Below, piece by piece: positions 15,401 to 25,147 of a stretch of DNA of 64,000 bases; the first letter of the stretch is position 1; the number at the start of each line of letters is the position of its first letter. The DNA comes from Phallusia mammillata. Its lineage: Eukaryota; Chordata; Ascidiacea; Phlebobranchia; Ascidiidae. The stretch is from contig QLIY01000004.1 in assembly GCA_003260075.1 (NCBI GenBank), forward strand, positions 231,910 to 295,909, written 5' to 3'. The notes under the pieces are model-generated. The model saw only the letters and a list, made by a program, of their open reading frames with translations, was not told the origin of the DNA and ran no database searches. Position numbers and translations under genes: made by a program.

Positions 15401-18400
15401 TATGCCTTTTTTCAGTATTCACATCAACTGAACAAGCTCTTCGTAAAAATGAACGTGACCTGTCCAGTACGCTTTAAGTGTTCGCGGCCCCCGCCAATGA
15501 ACAGCGTCATTCGGGCAGTAGCGGTTTTCAAACGACCTGAACACGTGACTGACGTCGTCACGAGGTGTCCTAACCACAGGATTCCCGATGAAGGTGAGAA
15601 ATGATTATGCCTAAAAATCAATATTGGTGTAAACGTTTTGGTATTGTGTGACACTTGACATGCTGTTGTTTGGCTTTATCAGTTTATAACTTACGCTTGT
15701 TTCACATATTTTCATTCAAAAAATCACATAGGAAAATGTTTTTTATCAACCAAGTTTAGTATGTGATACCATTATGTTTTGACTTCAATAAACTTTGTTG
15801 TAATATCACTATGCTTAAGGCTTCAAACAATAAAGCCAGCAGTTGACGTTACGTACGTTGATAAGTCGGCAACTGTACTCAACAACATCAAAGCGTACAG
15901 CAACACATTTACATACATATCATATAATGTGGTCGGCAACGTTCTACTTAGCCCGTACAAAAACCTTGGGAACACGGCGCTGTGAGAACCAGTAACTTCT
16001 TGTCACAATCACCAACAAGCCCACAATTACTTTCACACGGGTAAACCATTCAAGAAGCCGGGGACTGCCCGAGAATTCGCCGAAGTCCTAAAACAACTAG
16101 ACGCTCTCAGGAACCGTTACAGTCTTGTTCCGATATCACGGCCAACAAGACCGAGGTACACGGCCTCGCCCGAGAATCGTTGATTAATATTTGCCTTCGC
16201 TCGCGACGCGACTTGGAGATGAAACGTGTTGTTTCAGTGTTGGGTACATGTTACCTTTCGCTGGCCTCAAGTGCCTGGGAAAATATTTCTCGACAGCCGA
16301 TTTCATAACTCGCGAAGTGGCTGCGCGTTTGTTCAAGCTGATTTGATCGCATGTGAGGTGTTGGGTTCGCATTGGCAATCGGGCTGATGTTAGCACAGCG
16401 GAGTGTTAGTCAATAAGCCTAAGAGCTTGAATGTGCGTATCTTTTAAATAATCACCAAAGCTTTAAATAATTTCAACATTGCTTCATTCCCTTTCGATTC
16501 AAATTTTGACCTACTGCAGTTTTTATGTTGCAAACCTTTTTTAAACTTCGAAAATTCACACGGGTTGTCCCATTGTTTACTGCAAATAACACGAACAAAT
16601 TGCTACTTGTAGGTGGTTTACAAATGAGCAGTACAATTAGCAGTTATAAAACTGTGACCTGCAATTTGCCCATATTCCAAAAACCAGAAAGATGGAGAAA
16701 AGTACTAAGCTACACAATGACCGTGTATATTTTCACACGGGGTAAAAATAACGCAAGCTATTCAGCAGGGGAGCATTTTCGCTATATTGCTGCGCGATTT
16801 GTAAGCGCAGGATTCCAGAGTTTTGTCATCGAGTCGGACCCACGAGTCCTTGGAAAGCATTGTGACCTCATCAATGGCGCCTTGTCGCGTCATAAAGGCT
16901 TGAAATAATATAGTGTCGCAGCGTCCGGGCCCCGCATTTGCTCAAAAAGAAAACAACACTGCCGTCAGTTGGCTTTCTTCACACAGACTCATACGACCTT
17001 GTGCTGCGCTGCAGGTTGCTTCGCCTCAGTCGATGTGAAATTTAGGAAGGTTGTTTGTTTTGTATTGTGACTTTTGCTGAAGTTGGAAAGTGCGTTGCAA
17101 AGATCTTTTGAACGTCGTAGACGATTGTTGTAGGAAAGTGCGTCCGGTTTTCCAACGGATATCGCTTGTAATAATCTTCACACAACATGGTTCTTTTTAC
17201 CATAAATTAACTGGAGTTGGCGAAACCGAAATACGCATATATGTTGACAAAACTATTTTGGACCTTTTTCACAACATAAATATTACCATGCATAAAAGAA
17301 TATTATTTTATGTTTGTCAGTTTGTTGTTAATAGACACTTGAACTATTTGAACTCACATTTATTTACTCTTCGTTACAGCGAGTTACATCCAATCAAGGC
17401 ATTTGATTCGTGCTGAAATGCCCAATGATTCACAAGTCCACTACGAAGTCGGGCAGCAAGACGGAAGAGAAAGTGTCACTGTGTTCTACGAGCGCCCACA
17501 GGTTGCTAAATACCTAATGTCTAAATCGATGTGCATGCTATGAAGAGTGTATTAAAGATACAATTCCAAGTTTAGCTTTATAATGAAAAATTTGGTGTTG
17601 ATTTAAAAAACAAACTTTGTCAGGATTTTTTTTCTTTGCAAGCACAGAATTTAATATATTGTTCTTGATATCTATAACAACACGTTTGTGCTTAGCGTAA
17701 TGCTAATAACTATTGGCTTTTCGATTACACTTTACTGACATTACTATTCATTCTTCAGGTCGGCGCTGAATATACGACAGTCCTATACAAATTCATGTGC
17801 CTATCAAGCTGTGTTGGTGGCATCAACAGAAGACCTCTACTTACAGTGTTTACCCTTGAGTTAGAGTAAGTCAGATGACAGTTTTATTATGTTACAAGTA
17901 AATGTGTCGTTAGTATTTTTAACGCTTATGGGTTCTTACAGTGGGCAAGTTCTCGGTCGACGTGTTGTTGAGGTTCGAATTTGCTCATGCCCGGGAAGAG
18001 ACAGATCCCAAGAAGAGAGAAAACAACGAAGTCATGCTTCAGCGTCCAACGCAGGGGGACAAGAAAACTGCCCTAAACGACGTAAGTTTAAGAGAAGCAT
18101 AAAAAAAGAGATTTTTTCCTGTTCAAAGACTAAGGAACCTCCAAGACTATAAAACAAGTTCAAAACAGCAAATAATTATATGTTTGAGATTGAAATAGTG
18201 TTAAACAAGTGATAGAAGAAAACAAAAAAAAAGAAAACACATTGTGGTATTGAAAACGTTGTTGTTTGGTTACCTAATTGCGGGTTTCTTTCTGTTTCAA
18301 AACTGAACTGTGTGAAACCAGTGGACAAGGGCTGCAATGTTTCAATTATGTTTGTTCTCCAACATGACAAAGCATTTTTATGCCCTTTTGCTTATATTAG

Positions 18401-21400
18401 CTCCTATGGGTTTGCTTTTGTTCAAAAGTGAACTGTATTGTCTTGCATACATCGCATTTATGGAACTACAACAAAGGCCACATTGATTATAGAACGTACA
18501 CAACCGAATGTGCACTTCTATTTTCGGAGCTATTGTCTGCTGCACTGAAAGGGCGCAATTCGAACTCGACACCGAAACCGGTCAAGCCTGGCGGTTGTCA
18601 TAGCGACTGTTTTGATTTGACCACGGATGTAACTTTTAAAAGTTGGCAACCAGATGTGTGATTTGACACTTGCACGAACTTTTCGTGTGACCAGCGCGTG
18701 ATCTTACATCTCAAGTCATGGAAAAACTATGTTTTCGATTTCTTTCACTAACATTTGACTCTGCCGTTTCAGCTTTCAAGAACTTTCAGAGCACTATGGA
18801 GATTATACAGAATGTGACCAAAAAACGAAAAGTGTCGCCTAGCAACGGTGAACAAGAAGAATTTGTACTAAAGGTACCACAAAGCTGTTACCAAAGCTTA
18901 CATACAATAAACCAATATTCTTGAAACTGGTTTAACTTTGGGTCGCATTTATCCTATATCTTAAAACCAGGAAATAATGGTGGTTTTTATTCAATTAAAA
19001 CCCTCCATAATACAATGTTGCAAATTATTTCTACTTGTAAATCTACTATTAGACCTTGCGTAACTATGCCTTATTTGTAATGTAGATACGCGGGCGCGAA
19101 AAATACGAGATTATACGGAAAGTAAAAGAAGCTTTGGACTTAATGGACCATTTGAGCAACGAACAGATCGCCGCCTACAGACGGAAAGAAGACGAGGACC
19201 AAGCTAAACAGTACGTTAACAATGTGGTTAAAACACTATGGTAGCATTGTATTTCTGACCCGCATAGTGCCATAGCGACACCAAGCGGATATTTTTTTTA
19301 TATATATTGTAATACTGAAAGTGCTGAACCAACTTGCATTGCGTGGTGATTGGTTTTTGTTCGAATGAATTTGTTTTCTATATGAATTTTGGTTTTCGTT
19401 TTGCAAATATTATTTTGTTTTATTTGGCGTTTCCACTAAGTTTTGGTGGCTCTTTGAAATTATGCTTGTTCGTTCAGCACTCCAACCGATTCTGACGTCA
19501 TCAAATATTGACGTAATAAACCCATCAATTGTTGCGGTCCATAATCGGACGACGTGCAATTTCAAATGGTCATCAAAACTAATCATGTTTTTGTTTTCTT
19601 TTTGTTTTTTCCTATTCACCTTTTTTCTACGCCATACTTCATTCTTATCACCCCCACTTTTACCTATTCGACCCCCCTTTCACCCAAAACTTGACCCCAA
19701 AGATTCAAGTTGGAGCCCCAGTTGCCGATGAAGGGATTTCCCCGCAAGCCGGCAAATTCATCTTCGTTTTGATTCCCACAATGCACTGGTGTAACAGACG
19801 CAGCCAATCATCAGTCGCAGAAAGTTCCACAAGTTTCAAGCGGTTGTCATGGCGATTTCCATTCCTGCATCTCAAAGCGCAAATGTTCCAACTTTTATTA
19901 CTGCTGGACTTCATCCGTCGGCTGTAACTCAAGCGATTTACTTGCGTTCCACAAAATGTATGTGATTAGTTCCAAATACGTTACATTCCCGTTTACTGTT
20001 TTTGAGCAAATGGGATGTAACTGTGTAGCTTTATCGCATTTTTCTCTGTTTCTTGCCCACTATTCGCGTGCCTTTTTTTGCTCACTCCCGCTACAGATAA
20101 TTTCAACCAAAGTTGCCTTAATGTAATATTCCATCAGGTGGAACAGATTCCGATATTTTTAGGGTGGATTTTGAAAACAAAACACTTACTTGTATATTGC
20201 GAATACAAGGTCACAAAGCGAGCAACATTTGCTATAGGACCGCGCCTAAGCCTGAGCTACTGCCAACCACTATAATGCTGACTGATAGCTAAGCCCCACT
20301 AAAACTCGCTGCTAACCTCTCACCAATACATATCAACAAGTATATGCGATTAAAGCGTGTTCCTGCCATACCTACTCGTCTCTTGTTCAGTGTCTACGGT
20401 CGCGTTGTAAAGAGTGCGGTTCCGAAACCACGTTACGTTAATTGGTCGGCGCATTAGCAAATTGTACATACTTTGCGCTTCGTTAAAGTTGCGGCTCTCA
20501 TGTGGATCGAACTGCCAAAAAAACACCCCAACTTGCTGTCTCAGCCGATGCCGGCTTCTGGTAAATCATACCCCGCAGAAATTGTCACGTTTTTACGGCC
20601 TCGCATTTAGCTCGATAAGATATGTGCCGCTGCTACACCTCTTTCGCACGCGGCGAAACTATCGTTGCGCGCCCAATCATACAACATTGATATAAAAAGT
20701 TGCCTAACGCTAACACACCCACCCGCATTATATATTAGCTTACAGCCTTGTTTGTTAACCTTCAGATTTACATTTTGGCGGTGTTGAACGTACTGTTTCA
20801 TGTAGTTAAACCAATTCCTGTGCCCACTGTGTTTGCTCCAAAACAGTGCTTCCCGGGGCAAAAACACCTTTTTCAACCACACGGAATTTTTTGGAAACAC
20901 CTTTTAGAAATACTCGTATTTTCAAGTTGAAATAAAGTATTTAAATAGTTTTCTTAAGTTTATGTCGTATTGCTGTTACCAGTAGTGCTTGTTTAAGTGT
21001 GTTGTTTCTGATCAAAGTATAAAGCTGTATTATTTTGTTCATGAACAAGTCTTTCTTTTTCCGTTAGCCTAAAATGTTTTCTGGTACAAATTGTTTTCGA
21101 TGTATGAATTTTTGGCGAATGATATTATCCGTCCCTTTACCAAACCACAAACATATGTCTACGTGCTTTACTAGCAAACCAGTATACAATCAACCTTTTG
21201 GTGCTATTGTTTTGGTGCGTGATGTTTCTTTACCACTGGCCAAAGCATAGACATAACTAAACCTTTGCCAAATACGATGCTCATTGGTGTTAAAATTTGC
21301 ACAATAACCATTGTATGCAAATTTTTCCATAAACGCGTCAAACTTTTTCCCCAGTGTTTGATGACCAGATGTCCTTCAAACACTGCGTTTAAAATGTATT

Positions 21401-23179
21401 GATGAAATATTTGTTCTGTTGATCTAGGATTATTACACTAATCATGCATGTTTAAAAAGATTCTTTTAAGTTTGTGTGACAGAGTTCTATACAAATCTAT
21501 ACGTGTGTAAAAATCAATCGCAACAGCACAAATGTTCACTGTTACGTGCGCCCTATTTATGACGTAACACCCTCGTCACTGTTCCCTTTTTTGTTCCGCC
21601 CCTTTTTTGTATAAAGAGCAGTTGTATGTGTTCCAGTACACGCATGGCGAAAAAATAAAATTTTCAAAACGGTCATTTCAGAATAGTATCTTCTCTGCAA
21701 TGAAGTGATTTGATTCAGCACTTTCAGTACAACATAGCTCATTTGGAACTTTCCCTTTTAGCCCTAACGAGTTGACACTAACGTTTTTTTCCAGAGATGA
21801 TTGTCATGTTGTGACAACGCAGGATCATACTGGAAATTCTGCTCAGGCACCACAGCAAGTAAATACCAACGGTAAGTACATAAACAAACACCGTTTTTTA
21901 ACCAACTATACTCAACAAAATATGTTGCCACAAACCCCCTAAAAACAAAATAAAAACTAAATAATATATTCCTTAAACCAGGGGTCGGCAACCACTGTGG
22001 ACCGTTTTTGAAACTAAAATTTTATCGCGGACCGGTCTTCAAAAAAACTACAAATATTTAGCAATAAAAACGCTTAAATTAGTTTATCATCCCCGGGATA
22101 CATGGGCAAAATGTTTATAGCATTTATCATGAAAAATTATACGGCCCGGAAGCAAACTCCTCGCGGGCCGCGGACCGGCGGTTGCCGACCACTGCCTTAA
22201 ACCAAATCTTATGGGTTAAAACAGTATGCATCCGGTGCACAGTTGGTGACGAGACATTGGCCGTGCAGGCTAGTGTTGTCAGGTTATTTTGTCACCAACT
22301 GCACTTATGGGACCTTTCAAGTCAAAACAATGTATGCTTCTGTCTGCAGATTGCTTACTGCTAACCTAAAATTTGTAAAATTATTTCAAAGTCAAACACT
22401 ACTAATAAAGTTCTCCGACCTCGTCAGCACTCATGTAACACCAAACCTGTAATGTTTAGCATCCCTGCCACGGTAAATACATTTTTTAAGTTTCATCATA
22501 TTCAGTTAAATGTATCTTGCAGAAGGTATTACTAAATTGGTTTACAGGAAAAGCGTAAAACTTAATTATCACCAGCTGAATATTCTTCTGATATGTAACA
22601 GATCCTGCTCCTGCCGTGTCAAGCGTTTTCACCGTTACTGACCCGCTGCCCCCTGTCACAGCCACAACCATTGACAACGAACCTTTTTCGATGACCCCCT
22701 CCCACTCGAGTCACCCACTTACCGTGACCCCAACGGGAGAGTCCCCGTGTGACCCGTCGGCGACATGTTTTTCTTATGCAAGCCAGCAGCAGCCTGTGTT
22801 TTCGTCTCAAAGCTTTTGGCCGCAAGATGGCAGCACGGGATTCGATGTGCCGGATGGACAAGAGAACAAACCACAACCGGCGTTGGAAAGGTAAATTTTT
22901 TACCTTTTAGAAAAGCAACCCTTGGTCAGCGTTTAATCTTATACGAAAATGCTAAAGCAGTAGCAGAAATGTAAATTATTTTTAAGTGTTTTACTCGTGT
23001 TGAAACATTTGTTTGTGACTTTGTTGGCAGAACAGTTGTATGCCCAATATTTTATGTACTGTTTCACCAAATGATTTCATTGTGCTTGCCTATAGATACC
23101 GATGATGCCGCATAGACGATGTATATTTGTTTACATATTAAATTCATAACCAAGAATGGAAAGTATTTTCCAAGCAACC

Positions 23180-23229
<50 letters not shown>

Positions 23230-24157
23230 ATAATAATCTTGGAATATATATATTTCGCCTAAAAGCATTTTTAGTTCCTATAAAAACCTCAAAATAAAAC
23301 ATCAATAAAAGGAATCAAAGTAAAAGCACAACAAAACAAAGTGAGACGAAAACACTGAACTAAAAACAAAACACAGTTTGTGAAAATACATTCCATTCTT
23401 AGTTATTGAATTAAATAAACGGTGATCGTCGATGACCATATGCTGCCTGTTAAAGGGTCAGATACAGCTCAGTTCAAATACTTTCAATATTAAATTCATA
23501 AGGATGAATGACTTCACTTTCTTATATTCTTATCTTGTATTGTGGGTTTGGTGGATAAAGTTTCAATATTTTTTATTTAACAGACAAAACACCACTGATA
23601 GCCAACGATTTATGAATCTTTTGAATGGAATTCCGTCTTCACTAGTCAGGGAAGCCAGTGGCCTGTCTACCACTTCCACCACAAGTTCAATAAAACCTGG
23701 TACGAATGAATACCAAATTTTGTTTATTACTGCGATTTTGTGTTATTTTATTCTAACCCCAAAATATTTTCAGGCCCAGGTCGCCACGTCACTAGAGTTA
23801 TGTTACGTCAGACAATATCGCTGAACCGTGACGCGGAGTTTGCAAAACTTTGGAAGGAAGAAAACAAGGTGCGCTAAACTATAAGTAAAAGCAGTTGTAA
23901 TAGATAAGGACTTTGTGTGGTAAATTTAGTTTTCTGTGTTTTCCCTTTATGTATGCTGAATATTTGTTTTATCGTGATTCGACTCTTTGTGTTTTCAGGA
24001 AACTTGTTCCACTTCTGACCAGCTGTGTAACTTTGTTACAACAAACGACGACTCGTCTTGGTTGCCAGGCAACATAAAAACTGAAAGAGGCGACGAATGC
24101 CAGGAAATGGTTCAACAGAATAATACCATTGACACGCCAACCTTAGAGTTTCTTTGA
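3448..24157 (+). CDS. p53/p73: p53/p63/p73-family transcription factor, 15 coding exons
   Basis: Sequence-specific transcription factor of the p53 family, acting as a nuclear tetramer in damage or developmental responses (family knowledge). Exons: 3448-3570, 9148-9228, 9337-9545, 12787-12868, 15416-15593, 17380-17501, 17759-17865, 17942-18081, 18773-18873, 19086-19210, 21795-21871, 22602-22890, 23584-23699, 23774-23868, 23999-24157. Phases agree at every junction and give 667 aa. The start ATG is preceded by an in-frame TGA. Exons 4-8 form the DNA-binding domain: TRCPNH and [15 protein letters not shown] carry the zinc ligands (Cys, His, Cys, Cys), and [13 protein letters not shown] carries the loop-sheet-helix arginines. 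Exon 9 has KKRK, exon 10 the tetramerisation helix [13 protein letters not shown]. The IPSSTDYAG entry and DGQVLGRR resemble p63/p73 more than p53. No canonical acidic TAD and no clear SAM domain were seen. Exon 6 uses a weak donor, GTTGCT. The neighbouring GT31-1 gene is convergent. Confidence 0.93.
3571..9147 (+). other. Intron 1 of the p53-family gene
   Basis: About 5.6 kb. Nothing coding was recognised. Several 120-140 codon open frames (for example 4429-4812, 6347-6772, 7199-7615) show no family resemblance and overlap frames on the other strand. A degenerate direct repeat of about 60 bases lies at 6109-6165 and 6169-6229. An intronic promoter for a shorter isoform is possible by analogy with p63/p73, but no specific signal was found. 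Confidence 0.5.
9546..12786 (+). other. Intron 3 of the p53-family gene
   Basis: About 3.2 kb of AT-rich sequence. It contains one copy of a dispersed repeat core (ATATTTCGCCTAA) at about 10213, also seen near 23245 and 28984. No exon was recognised. Confidence 0.5.
12869..15415 (+). other. Intron 4 of the p53-family gene
   Basis: About 2.5 kb between the first two DNA-binding-domain exons. Open frames here (such as 13709-14068 on the minus strand) are not recognisable. No repeat was identified. Confidence 0.5.
15594..17379 (+). other. Intron 5 of the p53-family gene
   Basis: About 1.8 kb. It holds a 127-codon plus-strand open frame (16525-16908) with no recognised homology and no evidence of splicing. 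It is treated as non-coding. Confidence 0.45.
19086..19210 (+). other. p53/p73: p53-family tetramerisation domain exon
   Basis: Residues about 382-422. The strand-turn-helix core [19 protein letters not shown] matches the family pattern (RGRE-Y-E-L). It is followed by a second helix-like segment ([16 protein letters not shown]) comparable to the extra helix of p63/p73 tetramerisation domains, which vertebrate p53 lacks. This supports a p63/p73-like ancestry. Confidence 0.85.
19211..21794 (+). other. Intron 10 of the p53-family gene
   Basis: About 2.6 kb between the tetramerisation exon and the tail. No conserved exon was seen. In p63/p73 genes this is where alternative 3' exons arise, but no alternative terminal exon could be supported here. 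Confidence 0.45.
21979..22194. mobile_element. hAT-type MITE in intron 11 of the p53-family gene
   Basis: A 216-base element starts CAGGGGTCGGCAACC and ends with GGTTGCCGACCACTG, which are terminal inverted repeats of the hAT type. It is flanked by an exact 8-bp duplication, CCTTAAAC (21971-21978 and 22195-22202). It has no coding capacity. Eight-base duplications and CAGxG-type ends are diagnostic of hAT transposition. Confidence 0.9.
22216..22360. repeat. Fragment related to the 26644-26934 TIR element
   Basis: The segment shares GTGCACAGT, GTCACCAACTGCACT and TCTGTCTGCAG words, in similar order, with the complete inverted-repeat element further right. It lacks clean termini and looks like a decayed copy. 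Confidence 0.4.
23143..23417. repeat. Inverted-repeat element interrupted by a poly-C tract
   Basis: About 30 bases at the left (AATTCATAACCAAGAATGGA) are mirrored at the right (TCCATTCTTAGTTATTGAAT) as imperfect inverted repeats. The interior includes the dispersed core ATATTTCGCCTAA and 48 consecutive C at 23181-23228. A paralogous segment near 28917-29075 has ordinary mixed sequence where the C run sits. It lies in intron 12 of the p53-family gene. Confidence 0.55.
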
Positions 24158-24788
24158 CTGCATGTTGACTCTAAGGTTTCTATACATTGATTTTCGTTCG
24201 TTTTTCGGGGGCCTGTATAAACAACTTAGTCCCTTTATTTATTTAAACCGAAAATAGTAGTTACTGACAAGTATTTCTTGGTGTTTGGTGAGCAAAAAAC
24301 ATTGCATCTAAATGTACTTTTAGTACCTTTCAAAAAGCCCTCCATCATTTATGGTTCATAAAAACAAAACCCTAATAGTTCCTACAAGCGCGCTGAAAAT
24401 TCTCCATTCGCTTATTATGTGAGGTGCTACGACATTTTTAGTACCTAATTCAAACTTCAAAGTTTGAAATTTTAAGTCCTCAAACCCTTGCCTGTTGAGT
24501 TCCACTCAAGTCAATCAATCGTATTTTCACGGCTGCTCCATCTCTTACGAACTATACAGAAACCCCGCTAGATTTTGTACAAGGCTGCTTTTTGTGTTTC
24601 AAATTTGTCCTTTTTAAATGACTCTTTCGCTTCTGCCTTCATCGCTGCTTTGTTATGTTCGCCTCCAAGCTTCTTTTTTTACCTTCTATGCCTTTTTGTA
24701 CAGGTGTGATTTTTAAGTTGATGTTTTCGCGTGTAGCAACACGACTGTCCATAGCAAGTTCTAGAGTGTATTTTGGTAAAAAAAACAC
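24158..24788. other. 3' flank of the p53-family gene, no other gene seen
   Basis: AT-rich sequence after the TGA, presumably holding the 3' untranslated region. No canonical AATAAA could be assigned with confidence. At about 24789 the sequence becomes homologous to 33565 onward, marking the edge of the segmental duplication. Confidence 0.5.
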
Positions 24789-25147
24789 GATTTTCTGTCA
24801 GACTACTTTGTAAGCAAACAGGTTGTTTGTTTCTTGTTTTATGTTAACTAGTTAGAAAAATAATTGCACACCGACAAAATACTCATAATTAACCTAAACA
24901 CAGGAAAGGCAAGCACCAAAGTCATTTACAATGATTTAACCAAAGCAGCGGTTCTTTGGCGGATTTCAAAGGAGTCTGTGAGATGGTTCCAAGGGGTCCA
25001 TGAAAGTAGAAGATTTAAATATTTTTTCAATCCTGAAAAGTGGTAATTGTACGTGCGGGTCCACAAACTTGCTGAATGTATTACAAAAGACCGTTAGTAC
25101 AAAAAAGTTTTGGAACTAATGCTCTAAAGTTTATGTACAATTCTGGC

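Larger units (their letters stand above)
12787..18081 (+). other. p53/p73: p53 DNA-binding domain exons (exons 4-8)
   Basis: Residues about 138-347. Exon 4 holds the N-terminal strand ending in KSAQYT; exon 5 [16 protein letters not shown] and VVTRCPNHR (equivalent to human R175, C176, H179); exon 6 SRHLIRAE and the VFYERP strand; exon 7 [13 protein letters not shown] and GGINRRP (C238, C242, R248, R249 equivalents); exon 8 [12 protein letters not shown] (R273, R280, R282 equivalents). All zinc ligands and DNA-contact arginines commonly hit in human tumours are present, so the domain should be functional. Introns 4, 5 and 6 have strong GTAAGT/GTGAGA-type or GTTGCT donors. Confidence 0.93.
21795..24157 (+). 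other. p53/p73: C-terminal tail exons of the p53-family protein
   Basis: Exons 11-15, residues about 423-667. The tail is low in recognisable structure. Exon 12 is Pro/Ser/Thr-rich ([10 protein letters not shown], then [10 protein letters not shown]), a transactivation-like composition. Exon 13 ([15 protein letters not shown]) falls where p63/p73 carry a SAM domain but lacks a convincing SAM pattern. Exon 15 ends [13 protein letters not shown] and contains a VKxE/IKxE-type sumoylation-like core, IKTE. Phases 2-1-2-1-0 join cleanly to the TGA at 24155-24157. Function is inferred only from position. Confidence 0.75.

Noticed and set aside
16525-16908. 127-codon plus-strand open frame in intron 5
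   Set aside because: No recognisable motif; lies between well-defined DNA-binding-domain exons and lacks signs of coding constraint.
23584-24157. SAM domain in the p53-family tail
   Set aside because: The position fits, but the helical pattern and conserved residues of SAM domains could not be matched by eye; a profile search would decide.
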